64,000 nt of DNA from JAEZAA01 sp964514485 (GTDB lineage: Bacteria > Pseudomonadota > Gammaproteobacteria > Pseudomonadales > Oleiphilaceae), in contig CAZEWG010000013.1 in the NCBI GenBank assembly GCA_964514485.1, forward strand, positions 10,861-74,860. Direction: 5' to 3'. Of the stretch, positions 46,103 to 54,792 are shown one piece after another. The notes below the pieces were generated by a model. It did no database searches, was not told the DNA's origin, and saw only the letters and a program-made list of their open reading frames with translations. Numbering within the stretch: the stretch's first letter is position 1; each line of letters begins with the position of its first letter. A program made the translations under genes and the position numbers.

Positions 46103-48736
46103 CTATTGGCTGCAACCCGCAGCCCGCTGTTCCCTGGGGGAGAGCCCGCCTGTGTCGGCCAGGCGTTGGCTGAAGACCTCCGAAGGTTCCGGCTTGCCGA
46201 ACAGGTAACCCTGCAGGAAATCGCACTGATGGTTGGCCAGGAAATGGCGTTGGTCTTCGGTTTCCACCCCCTCGGCGGTGACCTGAAGCCCCAGGCTATG
46301 GGCCAGGGCGATCACGGCGGTGGCGATCTGGGCATCCTTGGTGCCCAGATAGATGTCATGCACGAAGCTGCGGTCAATCTTCAGGGTGTTGACCTTGAAC
46401 TGACGCAGATAGGCCAGGGAAGAATAACCGGTGCCGAAGTCATCAATGGCAAGGCTGACGCCCATGGCGCTCAGGGCCGACAGTGTATCAATCGTGCGAC
46501 CCACGTCCCGCATTAACATGGTTTCGGTCAGCTCCAGCTCCAGCAGATGGGCCGGCAGCTGATATTCGTCCAGTGCTTCCTGAACCAGGGCGACCAGATC
46601 CTGCTGGGTGAACTGGTGACTGGACAGGTTGACCGCCACGGGAACCGGCTCCAGGCCCGCATCCAGCCAGGCGCGGATCTGACGGCAGGCTTCATGAATC
46701 ACCCACTTGCCAATGGGGACGATCAACCCGGACTCTTCCGCCACAGGAATGAAGCGGTTCGGCGACAGCAGCCCATGTTCCGGGTGTTGCCAGCGAATCA
46801 GTGCCTCGCAGCCTTGCAGGGTCAGGTTGCGGGCGTCCACCTTGGGCTGGTAGTGCAGCCGGAGTTCGCCCCGGTCAAGGGCACCCCGCAGCTGCTGTTC
46901 CAGGAGCAGCTCCCCCAGATTGGCGGTGTTCATGTCGGTGGTGTAGAACTGGTAGCCATTACGGCCATCGGCCTTGGCCCGATACATGGCCGCATCGGCA
47001 TTGCGTAGCAGGATTGAGCCCGAGGTGCCGTCTTCCGGACAGATGGCAATGCCGATACTGCAGGTGACGGTCAATTCGTGTGGCCCCAGATGACAGGGCT
47101 GGGTAATGGCGGCCAGAATCTTGCGGGCAATCAGGCCCGCGTCTTGCGGGTCCTTGAGGTTTGGCAACACCACCACAAACTCGTCGCCGCCCTGGCGGGC
47201 CACGGTGTCCGTCTCCCGCACGGCTTGCTGGCAGCGTTGGGCGACCAGGCGCAACAGGCCGTCGCCAATCTCATGGCCGAGGGTGTCGTTGATCAGCTTG
47301 AAGCGATCCAGGTCGAAAAACAGCACCGCGGCATATTCATTGTTCCGCTGAGCCTGACGGATGGCTTGTTCCAGGCGGTCTTGCAGCAACAGGCGATTGG
47401 GCAGGCCCGTCAGGGCATCGTGATGGGCCAGGTGGCGGATGCGGGCCTCGGCTTTCTTGCGCTCGGTGACGTCGGAGAAGATGCCGATGTAGTGGGTGGT
47501 CTGGTTGGTGTGGTCGCGCACTGCCACGATCGAGAGCCACTCCGGATAGATCTCGCCATTGCGACGGCGATTCCAGATCTCTCCTTCCCAGTGGCCCTGA
47601 TTGAGCAGATCGTTCCACATGTCGCGATAATAGCTGGGGCTCTGGCGGCCGGAGCTCAAAACAGCGGGGGTCTGGCCGGCAATGTCATCAATGCCGTACC
47701 CGGTAATGGCGGTAAAGGCCGGGTTGACGGCCAGGATCCGGCCGGTGTCATCGGTAATGAGCATGCCTTCGCTGGCATTCAGGAAAACCGTGGCATAGCG
47801 TTTCAGTTCCGACTGGGTGCGATGCAGGGTGTCGATACGTTCGCTCAGGCGGCTGTTGGCATCGGCCAGGGCCAGGGCCGTGCGCCGCTGGCGGGTGATC
47901 ATCACCGCCAGGTAGCCTGCCAGGACCAGGGCCACCACGAATAACAGAATCCGGTAACCTTGGGTCTTATGCTGAATATGGCTGTAGCTTTGGCCATAGA
48001 GCGTGGTGAGAGTCTCGCCGTTGACGCTGGTCGGGACTTCCAGGATCTGGCGGGTGACGCTGTCCAGTCGCGGCTTATAGTCCAGGATCAGGGTGGCATG
48101 GGCCAGAAGGTTGAGTAATTGCTCGCGGGGTGTTTCTTCCAGAGAGGCTGCGAGGTGCTCCAACGCCTCCAGTTCCTGGCGCAGTTGAGGGGGCAGGTCT
48201 CCATTGCTGGTCAACACATAGGTCATGATGGAACGACCGAAAATGCCCACCCGCCGGGACAGAGGTGGGTCTAAAACCCCCTGCTGGATCAAGGTATTGG
48301 TGATGACCGGGAAATAGACCAGGGAGTTGCGCAAAATGGAGGTCTTGCGCTTGAAGAGGTCCACCACTTCAGCCTTGAACTGGGCGCTCTCTTGCAACAA
48401 GGTCGCTTGTTTGAGGAGTTGCTCCTGGTCTTGGTCCGTTAGGAACCGGGGAGGCCGGTGCAGGGAGGCGGTGACCTCCAGCAGCTTGCGAACCCCCTGG
48501 GTGCTCAGATCAAAATCCTGGTGCAGGCCGTACCGGCTGGCCAGGATGGCAGCATTCAGCTGGGCATCGGTTTCCTGGAGTAGAAACAGCTTCTTGGTGT
48601 AGTCGTGATGCTGCTCAATAGAAATGCTGTCGGCCTGGATAAACAGCCACACCAACACAGCGAGGGCCAGGGTTGCGGCTAATGCTAGCAAGGCACGGCG
48701 CCAGCGGCGCAGGTGCGGAACAAACAACTGGATCAT
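46103..48736 (-). CDS. DAHL-PAS-GGDEF-EAL c-di-GMP signalling protein
   Basis: An 877-residue membrane protein. An N-terminal helix (~15-33) and a second helix (~262-280) frame a ~230-residue all-helical periplasmic domain of DAHL type (LNAAILASRYGLHQDFD, LL.K.T.ILRNSL). A PAS domain (~315-425), GGDEF (516-520) and EAL (644-646, within CEALIRW) follow. Both catalytic motifs look intact (also DDFGTG, AEGVE), so the protein could make and break c-di-GMP. Its ATG overlaps the peroxidase stop by four bases (ATGA), so translation is coupled. A terminator follows the stop. Confidence 0.93.
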   Translation of the reverse strand: MIQLFVPHLRRWRRALLALAATLALAVLVWLFIQADSISIEQHHDYTKKLFLLQETDAQLNAAILASRYGLHQDFDLSTQGVRKLLEVTASLHRPPRFLTDQDQEQLLKQATLLQESAQFKAEVVDLFKRKTSILRNSLVYFPVITNTLIQQGVLDPPLSRRVGIFGRSIMTYVLTSNGDLPPQLRQELEALEHLAASLEETPREQLLNLLAHATLILDYKPRLDSVTRQILEVPTSVNGETLTTLYGQSYSHIQHKTQGYRILLFVVALVLAGYLAVMITRQRRTALALADANSRLSERIDTLHRTQSELKRYATVFLNASEGMLITDDTGRILAVNPAFTAITGYGIDDIAGQTPAVLSSGRQSPSYYRDMWNDLLNQGHWEGEIWNRRRNGEIYPEWLSIVAVRDHTNQTTHYIGIFSDVTERKKAEARIRHLAHHDALTGLPNRLLLQDRLEQAIRQAQRNNEYAAVLFFDLDRFKLINDTLGHEIGDGLLRLVAQRCQQAVRETDTVARQGGDEFVVVLPNLKDPQDAGLIARKILAAITQPCHLGPHELTVTCSIGIAICPEDGTSGSILLRNADAAMYRAKADGRNGYQFYTTDMNTANLGELLLEQQLRGALDRGELRLHYQPKVDARNLTLQGCEALIRWQHPEHGLLSPNRFIPVAEESGLIVPIGKWVIHEACRQIRAWLDAGLEPVPVAVNLSSHQFTQQDLVALVQEALDEYQLPAHLLELELTETMLMRDVGRTIDTLSALSAMGVSLAIDDFGTGYSSLAYLRQFKVNTLKIDRSFVHDIYLGTKDAQIATAVIALAHSLGLQVTAEGVETEDQRHFLANHQCDFLQGYLFGKPEPSEVFSQRLADTGGLSPREQRAAGCSQ

Positions 48737-49764
48737 GGTGGCGGTAAAACCTGGGTTCCATCGGAAATTTGGCCAGTCAAAGTGGCGAGGAAAGCAGCAA
48801 TAAGCCGGATATCTTCTTCAGTCAGGTGCCGCCCCAATTGGGAGAGGCCCATGATTGCAATGGCGTCTTCCAGGCGCTCTGCCGAACCGTCATGAAAATA
48901 AGGGGCGGTGAGCACCACATTGCGCAGGCTGGGCACTTTGAACACATAGCGGTCGGCCTCTTTGCCGGTGACCAGGAAGCGGCCAGGGTCTGCGTGGTCT
49001 TGACCCGCAAATAAGTCGTTCATAATACCGAACCGCTGGAACATATTGCCGCCGACATTGACTCCCTGGTGGCAGCTGGCGCAGCCATAAGCTTTGAAGC
49101 GACTATAGCCTTCCCGGGCATCGGCATCAATGGCGTCCCGCTCGCCTCGCAGGTAGCGGTCAAAGGGCGCGTTTGGGCTGATCAGTGTGAGCTGATAGTG
49201 AACCAGCGCATCGATCACATTATCGCGGGTGATCCCTTTGGGATAAAGCTGGGTGAAGCGGATTTGATAGTCAGGGTTGGCCGCCAGCCGTTGCAGTACC
49301 AAGGGCCAGTTTGAGGCCATTTCATGCCGGTGCAGCAAGGGGCCATCCACCTGTTCGGCCAGTGTCTTCGCACGGCCATCCCAGAATAGGGCAACTTCGT
49401 AGGTGCTGTTGAAAATACTGGGCGTATTGCGAACACCTTCCGCCCCGCCAATCCCGATGGCGCGGTTGCGTCCGTCGGTGCCCGCCCGCTCCAGGATGTG
49501 GCAACTGGCACAGGCGATGCTTCCATCAGCCGACAAGGCAGGGTCATGGAAGAGCAGCTTACCCAGGGCCGAACGCTCCGGCGCCGGGTCGGCGATGGGG
49601 GTTGGCAGCGGAGAGATGGGCTCCACGTAGTGCAAGGTATTGGCCGGATGAGCAGGCACGACTAATCGCCCCGCTGACGGGCTCCTCCAGGTCAGTAGAG
49701 CCAGAAGGACGAGCAGGGCGGCTAACAGAATCAGTGCGAATAGGTAAGATGTGCGCTTTTTCAC
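48733..49764 (-). CDS. Di-heme cytochrome c peroxidase (MauG family)
   Basis: A 343-residue membrane-anchored bacterial di-heme peroxidase. An N-terminal hydrophobic segment (~8-26) is followed by two haem sites, CASCH (85-89) and CASCH (228-232), and the family motifs FWDGRA, LYPKG, VPSLRNVVLTAPYFHDG. Such proteins reduce H2O2 in the periplasm or modify protein substrates (MauG). The GTG at 49764 is the likely start, although no clear ribosome site is seen; the frame is open further upstream into the ParD promoter. Overlaps the GGDEF-EAL start by four bases. Confidence 0.9.
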   Translation of the reverse strand: MKKRTSYLFALILLAALLVLLALLTWRSPSAGRLVVPAHPANTLHYVEPISPLPTPIADPAPERSALGKLLFHDPALSADGSIACASCHILERAGTDGRNRAIGIGGAEGVRNTPSIFNSTYEVALFWDGRAKTLAEQVDGPLLHRHEMASNWPLVLQRLAANPDYQIRFTQLYPKGITRDNVIDALVHYQLTLISPNAPFDRYLRGERDAIDADAREGYSRFKAYGCASCHQGVNVGGNMFQRFGIMNDLFAGQDHADPGRFLVTGKEADRYVFKVPSLRNVVLTAPYFHDGSAERLEDAIAIMGLSQLGRHLTEEDIRLIAAFLATLTGQISDGTQVLPPP

Positions 49765-49857
49765 GCCGCTAGTGTATGCCAGTCGAGATTTGGTCTTTTG
49801 ATGCTGATCAAAGAACGAGACATTGACATGCGTATTTAGAGGCAGCGAAAAAAACAT

Positions 49858-49877
49858 ACGGTTTGTATACAATCCGT
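49858..49877. promoter_or_regulatory. Palindromic operator/promoter of the ParD-like antitoxin gene
   Basis: ACGGTTTGTATACAATCCGT has 9 of 10 arm bases symmetric and contains TATACAAT, a good -10. It is 25 bases before the ParD-like ATG. Ribbon-helix-helix proteins bind such short palindromes, so self-repression is likely. On the opposite strand it may act on the divergent peroxidase gene, whose likely start is 93 bases away. Confidence 0.6.
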
Positions 49878-49902
49878 CTCTTATCTGTATGGAGTTGGAT
49901 GG

Positions 49903-50106
49903 ATGGGAATCGTCAAAATTTCGGATGAGCTGCATGAGGACCTGCGGCTTGCGGCGACAGCCATGTCTCGTTCGATCAATGCCCAGGCGGAGTTCTGGAT
50001 CAAGATCGGCATGCTGTCCGAACTTCACCCGGAGCATACCTATCAGCAGCTGTTGCGCAAACTGCTCCGGGAGAATGTCACTAATTTGCAGGAGATGGTG
50101 GAATGA
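49903..50106 (+). CDS. ParD-like antitoxin-type ribbon-helix-helix protein
   Basis: A 67-residue protein resembling the ParD_like family. The N-terminal strand and first helix (VKISDELHEDLRLAATAMSRS) match RHH DNA-binding domains, and the remaining residues form helices that in ParD proteins bind the toxin. GGAG lies 8 bases before ATG 49903. The stop overlaps the next ATG (ATGA), the typical antitoxin-toxin arrangement, but the partner is methionine aminopeptidase rather than ParE. A palindrome with a -10 box lies just upstream. Confidence 0.8.
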   Translation: MGIVKISDELHEDLRLAATAMSRSINAQAEFWIKIGMLSELHPEHTYQQLLRKLLRENVTNLQEMVE

Positions 50107-50882
50107 ATGCGGTTGTGATCAAAACCGAGGAAGAGCTGGAGAAAATGCGCCATGCCGGCAAGTTGCTCGCCCAGGTGTTCGCCATGCTGGACGACTTCGT
50201 CCAGGAAGGGGTGACCACCATGGAGATCAACGACCGGGTCGAGGACTACATTGTGAATACCCTCAAGGCCCGCCCTGCCAGCAAGGGCCAGTATGACTAC
50301 CCTTATGCCCTGAACTCCTCGGTGGACCAGGTGGTGTGCCATGGGATGCCCAATAACGTCAAACTGAAGTCGGGGTCCATCCTCAATCTGGATATCACTT
50401 TGGAGCATGGCGGCTATATTGCGGACTCCTCCAAGATGTACTTGATCGGCGAGGTCGCGCCGGCGGCCCGGCAACTGGTCAAAACCGTCTATGAAGCCAT
50501 GTGGAAGGGCATTGAAGTGGTCAAGCCCGGTGCCCGCCTGGGGGATATCGGCCATGCCATTCAGCGCCATGCGGAAAAGGCCGGTTACAGTGTGGTGCGG
50601 GATTTCTGCGGTCATGGCATCGGCCGTGAAATGCACGAAGAGCCCCAGGTGTTGCACTATGGCCGTCCGGGCACCGGGCTGGTGTTGGAGCCCGGCATGG
50701 TGTTCACCATTGAGCCCATGATTAACCAGGGGAGCTATCGGGTGAAACAGAAAAGCGATGGCTGGACCGTGGTCACCCGTGACGGCAAGCTCTCTGCCCA
50801 GTGGGAGCACACCGTGGCGGTGACCGCGGATGGCTACGAGGTGTTGACCTTGCGGGAAGAAGAGCGCGCAGCCCTGGGCTGA
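50103..50882 (+). CDS. map: Type I methionine aminopeptidase
   Basis: A 259-residue cytoplasmic metallopeptidase that removes the initiator Met from nascent proteins. The five metal ligands are seen in the motifs LDIT and ADSSKMY (Asp), GHGIG (His), TIEPMI (Glu) and WEHTVAV (Glu). Length and motifs are normal for the family. It starts within the ParD-like stop codon. Many genomes have a separate housekeeping map next to rpsB; whether this is a second copy cannot be told from this window. Confidence 0.95.
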   Translation: MNAVVIKTEEELEKMRHAGKLLAQVFAMLDDFVQEGVTTMEINDRVEDYIVNTLKARPASKGQYDYPYALNSSVDQVVCHGMPNNVKLKSGSILNLDITLEHGGYIADSSKMYLIGEVAPAARQLVKTVYEAMWKGIEVVKPGARLGDIGHAIQRHAEKAGYSVVRDFCGHGIGREMHEEPQVLHYGRPGTGLVLEPGMVFTIEPMINQGSYRVKQKSDGWTVVTRDGKLSAQWEHTVAVTADGYEVLTLREEERAALG

Positions 50883-51039
50883 GTGCTTGGCTTCAGAGCC
50901 TGGACTCTGCCGGGCTCGACCATCAGCCCCAATCAGGAGGTTGTCGGTCAAGGGCTTATGGTGACAGTGACTCTGCATAGCCCTATAACTGCTGTTAGCG
51001 CGTGGTGTTTGTCGACCAGGCAACCGGCAGGAGACCAGG

Positions 51040-52311
51040 ATGGCTTCCACAAGACGACGGGTACTGACGCCCATACTGCTCACCCTGGCGGTGGGAGGTG
51101 GCTTTAGCCGGCCCGACCCGGCGCAGGCGAATGGATTTGTGGATGACGCCGAGGTCGAGCTGAACATCCGCAATTACTACCACTACCGTAACTTCCTGGA
51201 CCCAATCTATCCCCAAGCCAAGGCGGAAGAATGGGTTCAGGCCTTCATTCTCAACGCCAACTCTGGTTTTACCCCGGGGCCGGTGGGGTTTGCGGTGGAT
51301 GTCATTGGCCAGTTCGGCATCAAGCTCGATGGCGGGCGGGGCACCAGTGGCACCCAGCTCTTGCCTCCAGGCTCGCCAGATGACGTGAGCCGCCTGGGTG
51401 GGGCGCTCAAGGCGCAGTACTCGGAAACCCTGCTGACCGTGGGGGAAACCGGCCTCAATCTACCGGTGCTGCGGGCTGATTTGGGGCGGATTATGCCGCA
51501 AACCTACGAAGGGGCGATGTTGAAGGTGCAGGAAATCGAGAACCTGACCTTCCACGTCGGACAGATCTGGGCCACCAGCCTGCGCAACTCTATCGATATG
51601 GACGAAGATCTGTCTTTTGGCGGGGCGACCAGCGACCGTTTCCGCTATGTGGGGGCGGAGTACCGGTTTAATGACGAACGCACCCTGGTGGGGCTCTGGG
51701 GTGCGGAACTGAAAGATATTTATCGCCAGCAGTTGCTGGGCCTGGAACATGAGCAGCCGGTGGGAGACTGGGTCTTTGAAACCCGGCTGGGGGTGTTTCT
51801 TGGCAATGAAGACGGCCGTGCCCGGGCCGGGTCCCGGGATAATAAAACCTATAGCGGTCTGTTTGCGGCCGGCTATGGCAGCCACAAATTCACGCTGGGC
51901 TTGCAGAGGGTGACCGGCAATAGCCCCTGGATGCGGGTCGGCGCCACCGATGGCACCAGCTCCGGTGGCAGTCTGGCAAACGACAGCTTAAACGCCAGTT
52001 TCGATAATGAAGACGAGCGCTCCTGGGGTGTGCGTTATGACTACGACTTTGCCGGCTTGAATCTCCCGGGCCTGCTGCTCACCTTGCGCTACATTAAGGG
52101 TGATAACATCACCATCCGCAGTGCCGGTGTCGAGGATGGCAGCGAGTGGGCGCGAGAGCTTCACCTGACCTACATCCTGCAGGCCGGGCCGCTGGAAGGG
52201 CTTAGCCTGAGCTGGCGCAATTCCAGCCTGCGTCGCAGCTGGAGTAACAGCACCACCAGTGACTTCAATGAAAACCGGGTGTATCTGAGCTATCCACTGT
52301 CGTTGCGTTAG
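51040..52311 (+). CDS. OprD-family outer-membrane porin
   Basis: A 423-residue outer-membrane channel of the OprD family, usually selective for small carboxylates or basic amino acids. A signal peptide (cleavage near AQA, ~residue 30) is followed by FVDDAEVELNIRNYYHYR, a family-typical first strand. About 18 beta strands and a terminal aromatic strand follow. AGGAGACCAGG precedes the ATG. The stop overlaps the next convergent gene by four bases. Substrate unknown. Confidence 0.9.
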   Translation: MASTRRRVLTPILLTLAVGGGFSRPDPAQANGFVDDAEVELNIRNYYHYRNFLDPIYPQAKAEEWVQAFILNANSGFTPGPVGFAVDVIGQFGIKLDGGRGTSGTQLLPPGSPDDVSRLGGALKAQYSETLLTVGETGLNLPVLRADLGRIMPQTYEGAMLKVQEIENLTFHVGQIWATSLRNSIDMDEDLSFGGATSDRFRYVGAEYRFNDERTLVGLWGAELKDIYRQQLLGLEHEQPVGDWVFETRLGVFLGNEDGRARAGSRDNKTYSGLFAAGYGSHKFTLGLQRVTGNSPWMRVGATDGTSSGGSLANDSLNASFDNEDERSWGVRYDYDFAGLNLPGLLLTLRYIKGDNITIRSAGVEDGSEWARELHLTYILQAGPLEGLSLSWRNSSLRRSWSNSTTSDFNENRVYLSYPLSLR

Positions 52312-52646
52312 CGGTACACATCATCGCTGGCGTCGTAGCGGATCAGGCGCCGGCCGGCGAAGATTGTCTGACAGTGCGTGCATTTGAACAGGGGCTTAGG
52401 GCTGAGGCTATTCAGAATGATCCAGCCGAACGCGGGCAACACCGTCAGGTAGCCGGCAACCGGCAGGTTGAGCAGGGCAAATAGGGCGCCACCTCCAAAG
52501 GTCGCCAGCAGGACCAGGCCGTTATAGTCACCACTCCAGAAAAGGGCTTTCAGCGGCTCGCCGCCCACCAGAGGATGGGCGAAATTCAGGGAGACTTCTC
52601 CCACCCGTCGTAAGGACTTCTGACAGCTCGGGCAGCGTTTTGTCAT
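52308..52646 (-). CDS. Membrane protein with zinc-ribbon termini
   Basis: A 112-residue protein. An N-terminal CPSC pair (residues 5-8) and a C-terminal CTHC pair (~89-92) flank two membrane helices (~43-60 and ~62-80). The paired cysteines suggest a single split Zn2+ site on the cytoplasmic face. No family recognised; a DUF of zinc-ribbon membrane proteins is possible. It starts one base after the DUF1294 stop, so they form an operon. Confidence 0.6.
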   Translation of the reverse strand: MTKRCPSCQKSLRRVGEVSLNFAHPLVGGEPLKALFWSGDYNGLVLLATFGGGALFALLNLPVAGYLTVLPAFGWIILNSLSPKPLFKCTHCQTIFAGRRLIRYDASDDVYR

Positions 52647-52647
52647 C

Positions 52648-53201
52648 TCAGAAGAAACGGCCCAGGAAGGATGTAAAGGGCGGCAACAACTCAGTCAGGC
52701 TCCGGTCTGTCATAACCAACCAAACTAAAACCCCACCGTTCACCAGCACCGTGCACCAGAAAATGAACTGAAAGGGCTGCTTGCGGGTTTTGTGGCGAAA
52801 CCACTGTTGGGCCAGCAGGGCTCCGGGCCAGCCGCCGGCNNNNNNNNNNNNNNNNNNNNNNNNNNNNNNNNNNNNNNNNNNNNNNNNNNNNNNNNNNNNN
52901 NNNNNNNNNNNNNNNNNNNNNNNNNNNNNNNNNNNNNNNGGGTTTTGTGGCGAAACCACTGTTGGGCCAGCAGGGCTCCGGGCCAGCCGCCGGCCACTTG
53001 AAACAGATGAAGCCGCGCCTCGGCAATGCGCCACTGGCCTTTCCTGGCTGCAGACTTGTCCAGACCATAGAGCCCAAAGGTGATGAGGCTCAGCGTCAGG
53101 TAGAATCCCGCAATGGCGACCGGCATCCGCCCAAACCCCACCAACGCCGCAACCACAGCCAGGAAGGCGAGCGTGACGCCAAGTGCCAGACGAAGCTTCA
53201 T
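52648..53201 (-). CDS. DUF1294 membrane protein, interrupted by an assembly gap
   Basis: A DUF1294 protein with short membrane segments and the signature GLYGLDKSAARKGQWRIAE (part) and VAGGWPGALLAQQWFRHKT. The reading frame is broken in the record by 100 N and by a 55-bp duplicate. Removing the N run and one copy (155 bases) leaves exactly 399 bases, an intact 132-residue protein (MKLRLAL...LGRFF). So this is one functional gene, not a pseudogene. Function of the family is unknown. Confidence 0.8.
52785..52994. other. Scaffold gap (100 N) between two identical 55-bp sequence ends
   Basis: The 55 bases at 52785-52839 are repeated exactly at 52940-52994, separated by exactly 100 N. This is what an assembler leaves when two contigs overlap by a fixed k-mer length but were joined by mates rather than by overlap. 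Collapsing them restores the DUF1294 gene, so nothing is likely to be missing. Confidence 0.85.
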
Positions 53202-53208
53202 CGAGTGC

Positions 53209-54099
53209 TCACTTCAGGGAGACCTGCTGGACCCGGGCGCTTGCCTTGAGCTGGTTGGGCCAGTCCCGATGGTTGAAGACCTGTCCCTGCTCCCGGACCT
53301 TGCGGGCCTGCTGTAGCCGGACGGTGGCCACCACCCACTGGGGTTGCTCCCGCTCACCGATGGCTTCAATACCGTTGGCGGGAAAGCCCTGGTCGACCGG
53401 TGTGTAAAGCGCCGCAGCTCCCATATTGACGTCTACCGCCTCCGACCACTCCGCCTTGCCCACGGTCACGGCCTGGGCCACATGGCACTGGTTTTCCAGG
53501 GCCCGGGCCTGGGCGCCGATGCGTACTCGGTGGTAGCCGGCGTCGGTATCCGTGCAACTGGGAGCCAGGATGAGTTCGGCGCCGGCTTCCACCAGAGAGC
53601 GGGTTAAAAGCGGAAACTCCACGTCGTAACAGATGGTCACCCCGAGCTTGCCCATGGAAGTATCGAACAGCTGCAGGCTGTCGCCGGCAGTGATGTCCCA
53701 TTGCTCATTCTCGAAGCGGGTCATGATGCACTTGTCCTGATACGCCATTTCGCCGTTAGGTGTGAACAGATGGGCGCGGTTGACGTAGCGTTCGCCGACC
53801 CGAACCGGAAAGGAGCTGGCCAGGATATGCAGGTGGTTTTGTCGGGCCAGCTCCCGGTGCAGTTCCAGAAACTCCGGCAGCAGTTCCTGCAAGGCAGACA
53901 ACTGGCCCGGTAGAGACTTCTGCACCTCTTCGGGAAACAAGGAGGCCAACTCCATGGAGCCGTATTCCGGGAATACCAATAGCTCGGCATCCGCCTGGAT
54001 ACCTTCTTCCACCCACTGGTGCAGCTTGTTGCGGAAATCCGCAAACGTTTTGAAGTAATCAATGGGGTACTGGGCGACGGCGATACGACGCTGAGACAC
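53209..54099 (-). CDS. Carbon-nitrogen hydrolase (nitrilase superfamily)
   Basis: A 296-residue nitrilase-superfamily amidase. The catalytic triad is E45 (FPEYGSM), K123 (YQDKCIM) and C157 (TICYDVEFP), all intact. A GTG at 54099 is preferred, with AGGGAG nine bases upstream; a TTG at 54105 is possible. The GNAT gene lies immediately upstream on the same strand (24 bases); in some bacteria these two domains are fused (YhcX-like). The amide substrate is unknown. Confidence 0.88.
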   Translation of the reverse strand: MSQRRIAVAQYPIDYFKTFADFRNKLHQWVEEGIQADAELLVFPEYGSMELASLFPEEVQKSLPGQLSALQELLPEFLELHRELARQNHLHILASSFPVRVGERYVNRAHLFTPNGEMAYQDKCIMTRFENEQWDITAGDSLQLFDTSMGKLGVTICYDVEFPLLTRSLVEAGAELILAPSCTDTDAGYHRVRIGAQARALENQCHVAQAVTVGKAEWSEAVDVNMGAAALYTPVDQGFPANGIEAIGEREQPQWVVATVRLQQARKVREQGQVFNHRDWPNQLKASARVQQVSLK

Positions 54100-54123
54100 A
54101 GGCAACTTCTCCCTGGTAAGCGG

Positions 54124-54723
54124 TTAACGGAGTGATTTGGTCCAAAACATCATGGGCTTGGGGGACTCGGATGACTCATCCAGATCCTGCCAGCTGAACT
54201 CGGTGCAAAGATCCGGGCGGGGCTGGTAGCCGCGCTTTTCCCAGAATTCGTCCAGAGGCTGATAGTCCGCCGGGCGACGTGGATGGTCTACCGGGCGCTG
54301 CACGGCACAGAAGCAGATGGTGTCGAAACGTCCCAGGCTCCGGGCATGGCGCTCACGCTCTTCAAAAAAGCGTACGCCGACCCCGCGGCCGCGATATTGC
54401 GGCAGCAGGATGGATTCACCGCAATAGAAAATCCGGGAAATATCCTGACCTTGCTGTTCGAACGGGCGACGCAGGTCTTCCACCTCATCGGCCAGGGGCA
54501 GGGCGGTGGAGGCTCCGACCAGCTGTTCGCCATCATAGACTAGCACCGCCACGCTGTCGGGCGCATTCACATAGGTCTGCAGGTAGGCAAATTCGTAGTC
54601 TTCACTACCTTCATAGAGGTAGGGGAACTCCCGAAACACCTGGATGCGCAGTGCCGCCAACGCTTGCAAACGTTCTGCAATTTCTTTTCCTCGAACGGGA
54701 ACGATACGTAGTGACCCGGCCAT
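54124..54723 (-). CDS. GNAT-family N-acetyltransferase paired with the nitrilase
   Basis: A 199-residue acetyltransferase. It has an IFREFPYLYEG segment and the acetyl-CoA loop LPQYRGRGVGVRFFEERE. ATG 54723 is chosen because GAGGAA lies upstream; the frame is open to 54765. It is the N-terminal half of the bifunctional GNAT/carbon-nitrogen hydrolase design, encoded here as a separate gene right before the hydrolase. A joint role in amine modification is inference. Confidence 0.83.
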   Translation of the reverse strand: MAGSLRIVPVRGKEIAERLQALAALRIQVFREFPYLYEGSEDYEFAYLQTYVNAPDSVAVLVYDGEQLVGASTALPLADEVEDLRRPFEQQGQDISRIFYCGESILLPQYRGRGVGVRFFEERERHARSLGRFDTICFCAVQRPVDHPRRPADYQPLDEFWEKRGYQPRPDLCTEFSWQDLDESSESPKPMMFWTKSLR

Positions 54724-54792
54724 ACCGTCTTCCTCTGCGAAAAGCGCGCATTCTAGCAGAATCATTCCCCTCCGTGGGGCCTGCCCCGGTCG

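Noticed and set aside
52785..52994. 55-bp direct repeats taken as attachment sites of a mobile element
   Set aside because: The repeats abut the N run exactly, and collapsing them restores a conserved gene. An assembly artefact explains everything.
52648..53201. DUF1294 gene as a pseudogene
   Set aside because: The frame is intact once the artificial 155 bases are removed (399 = 133 codons).
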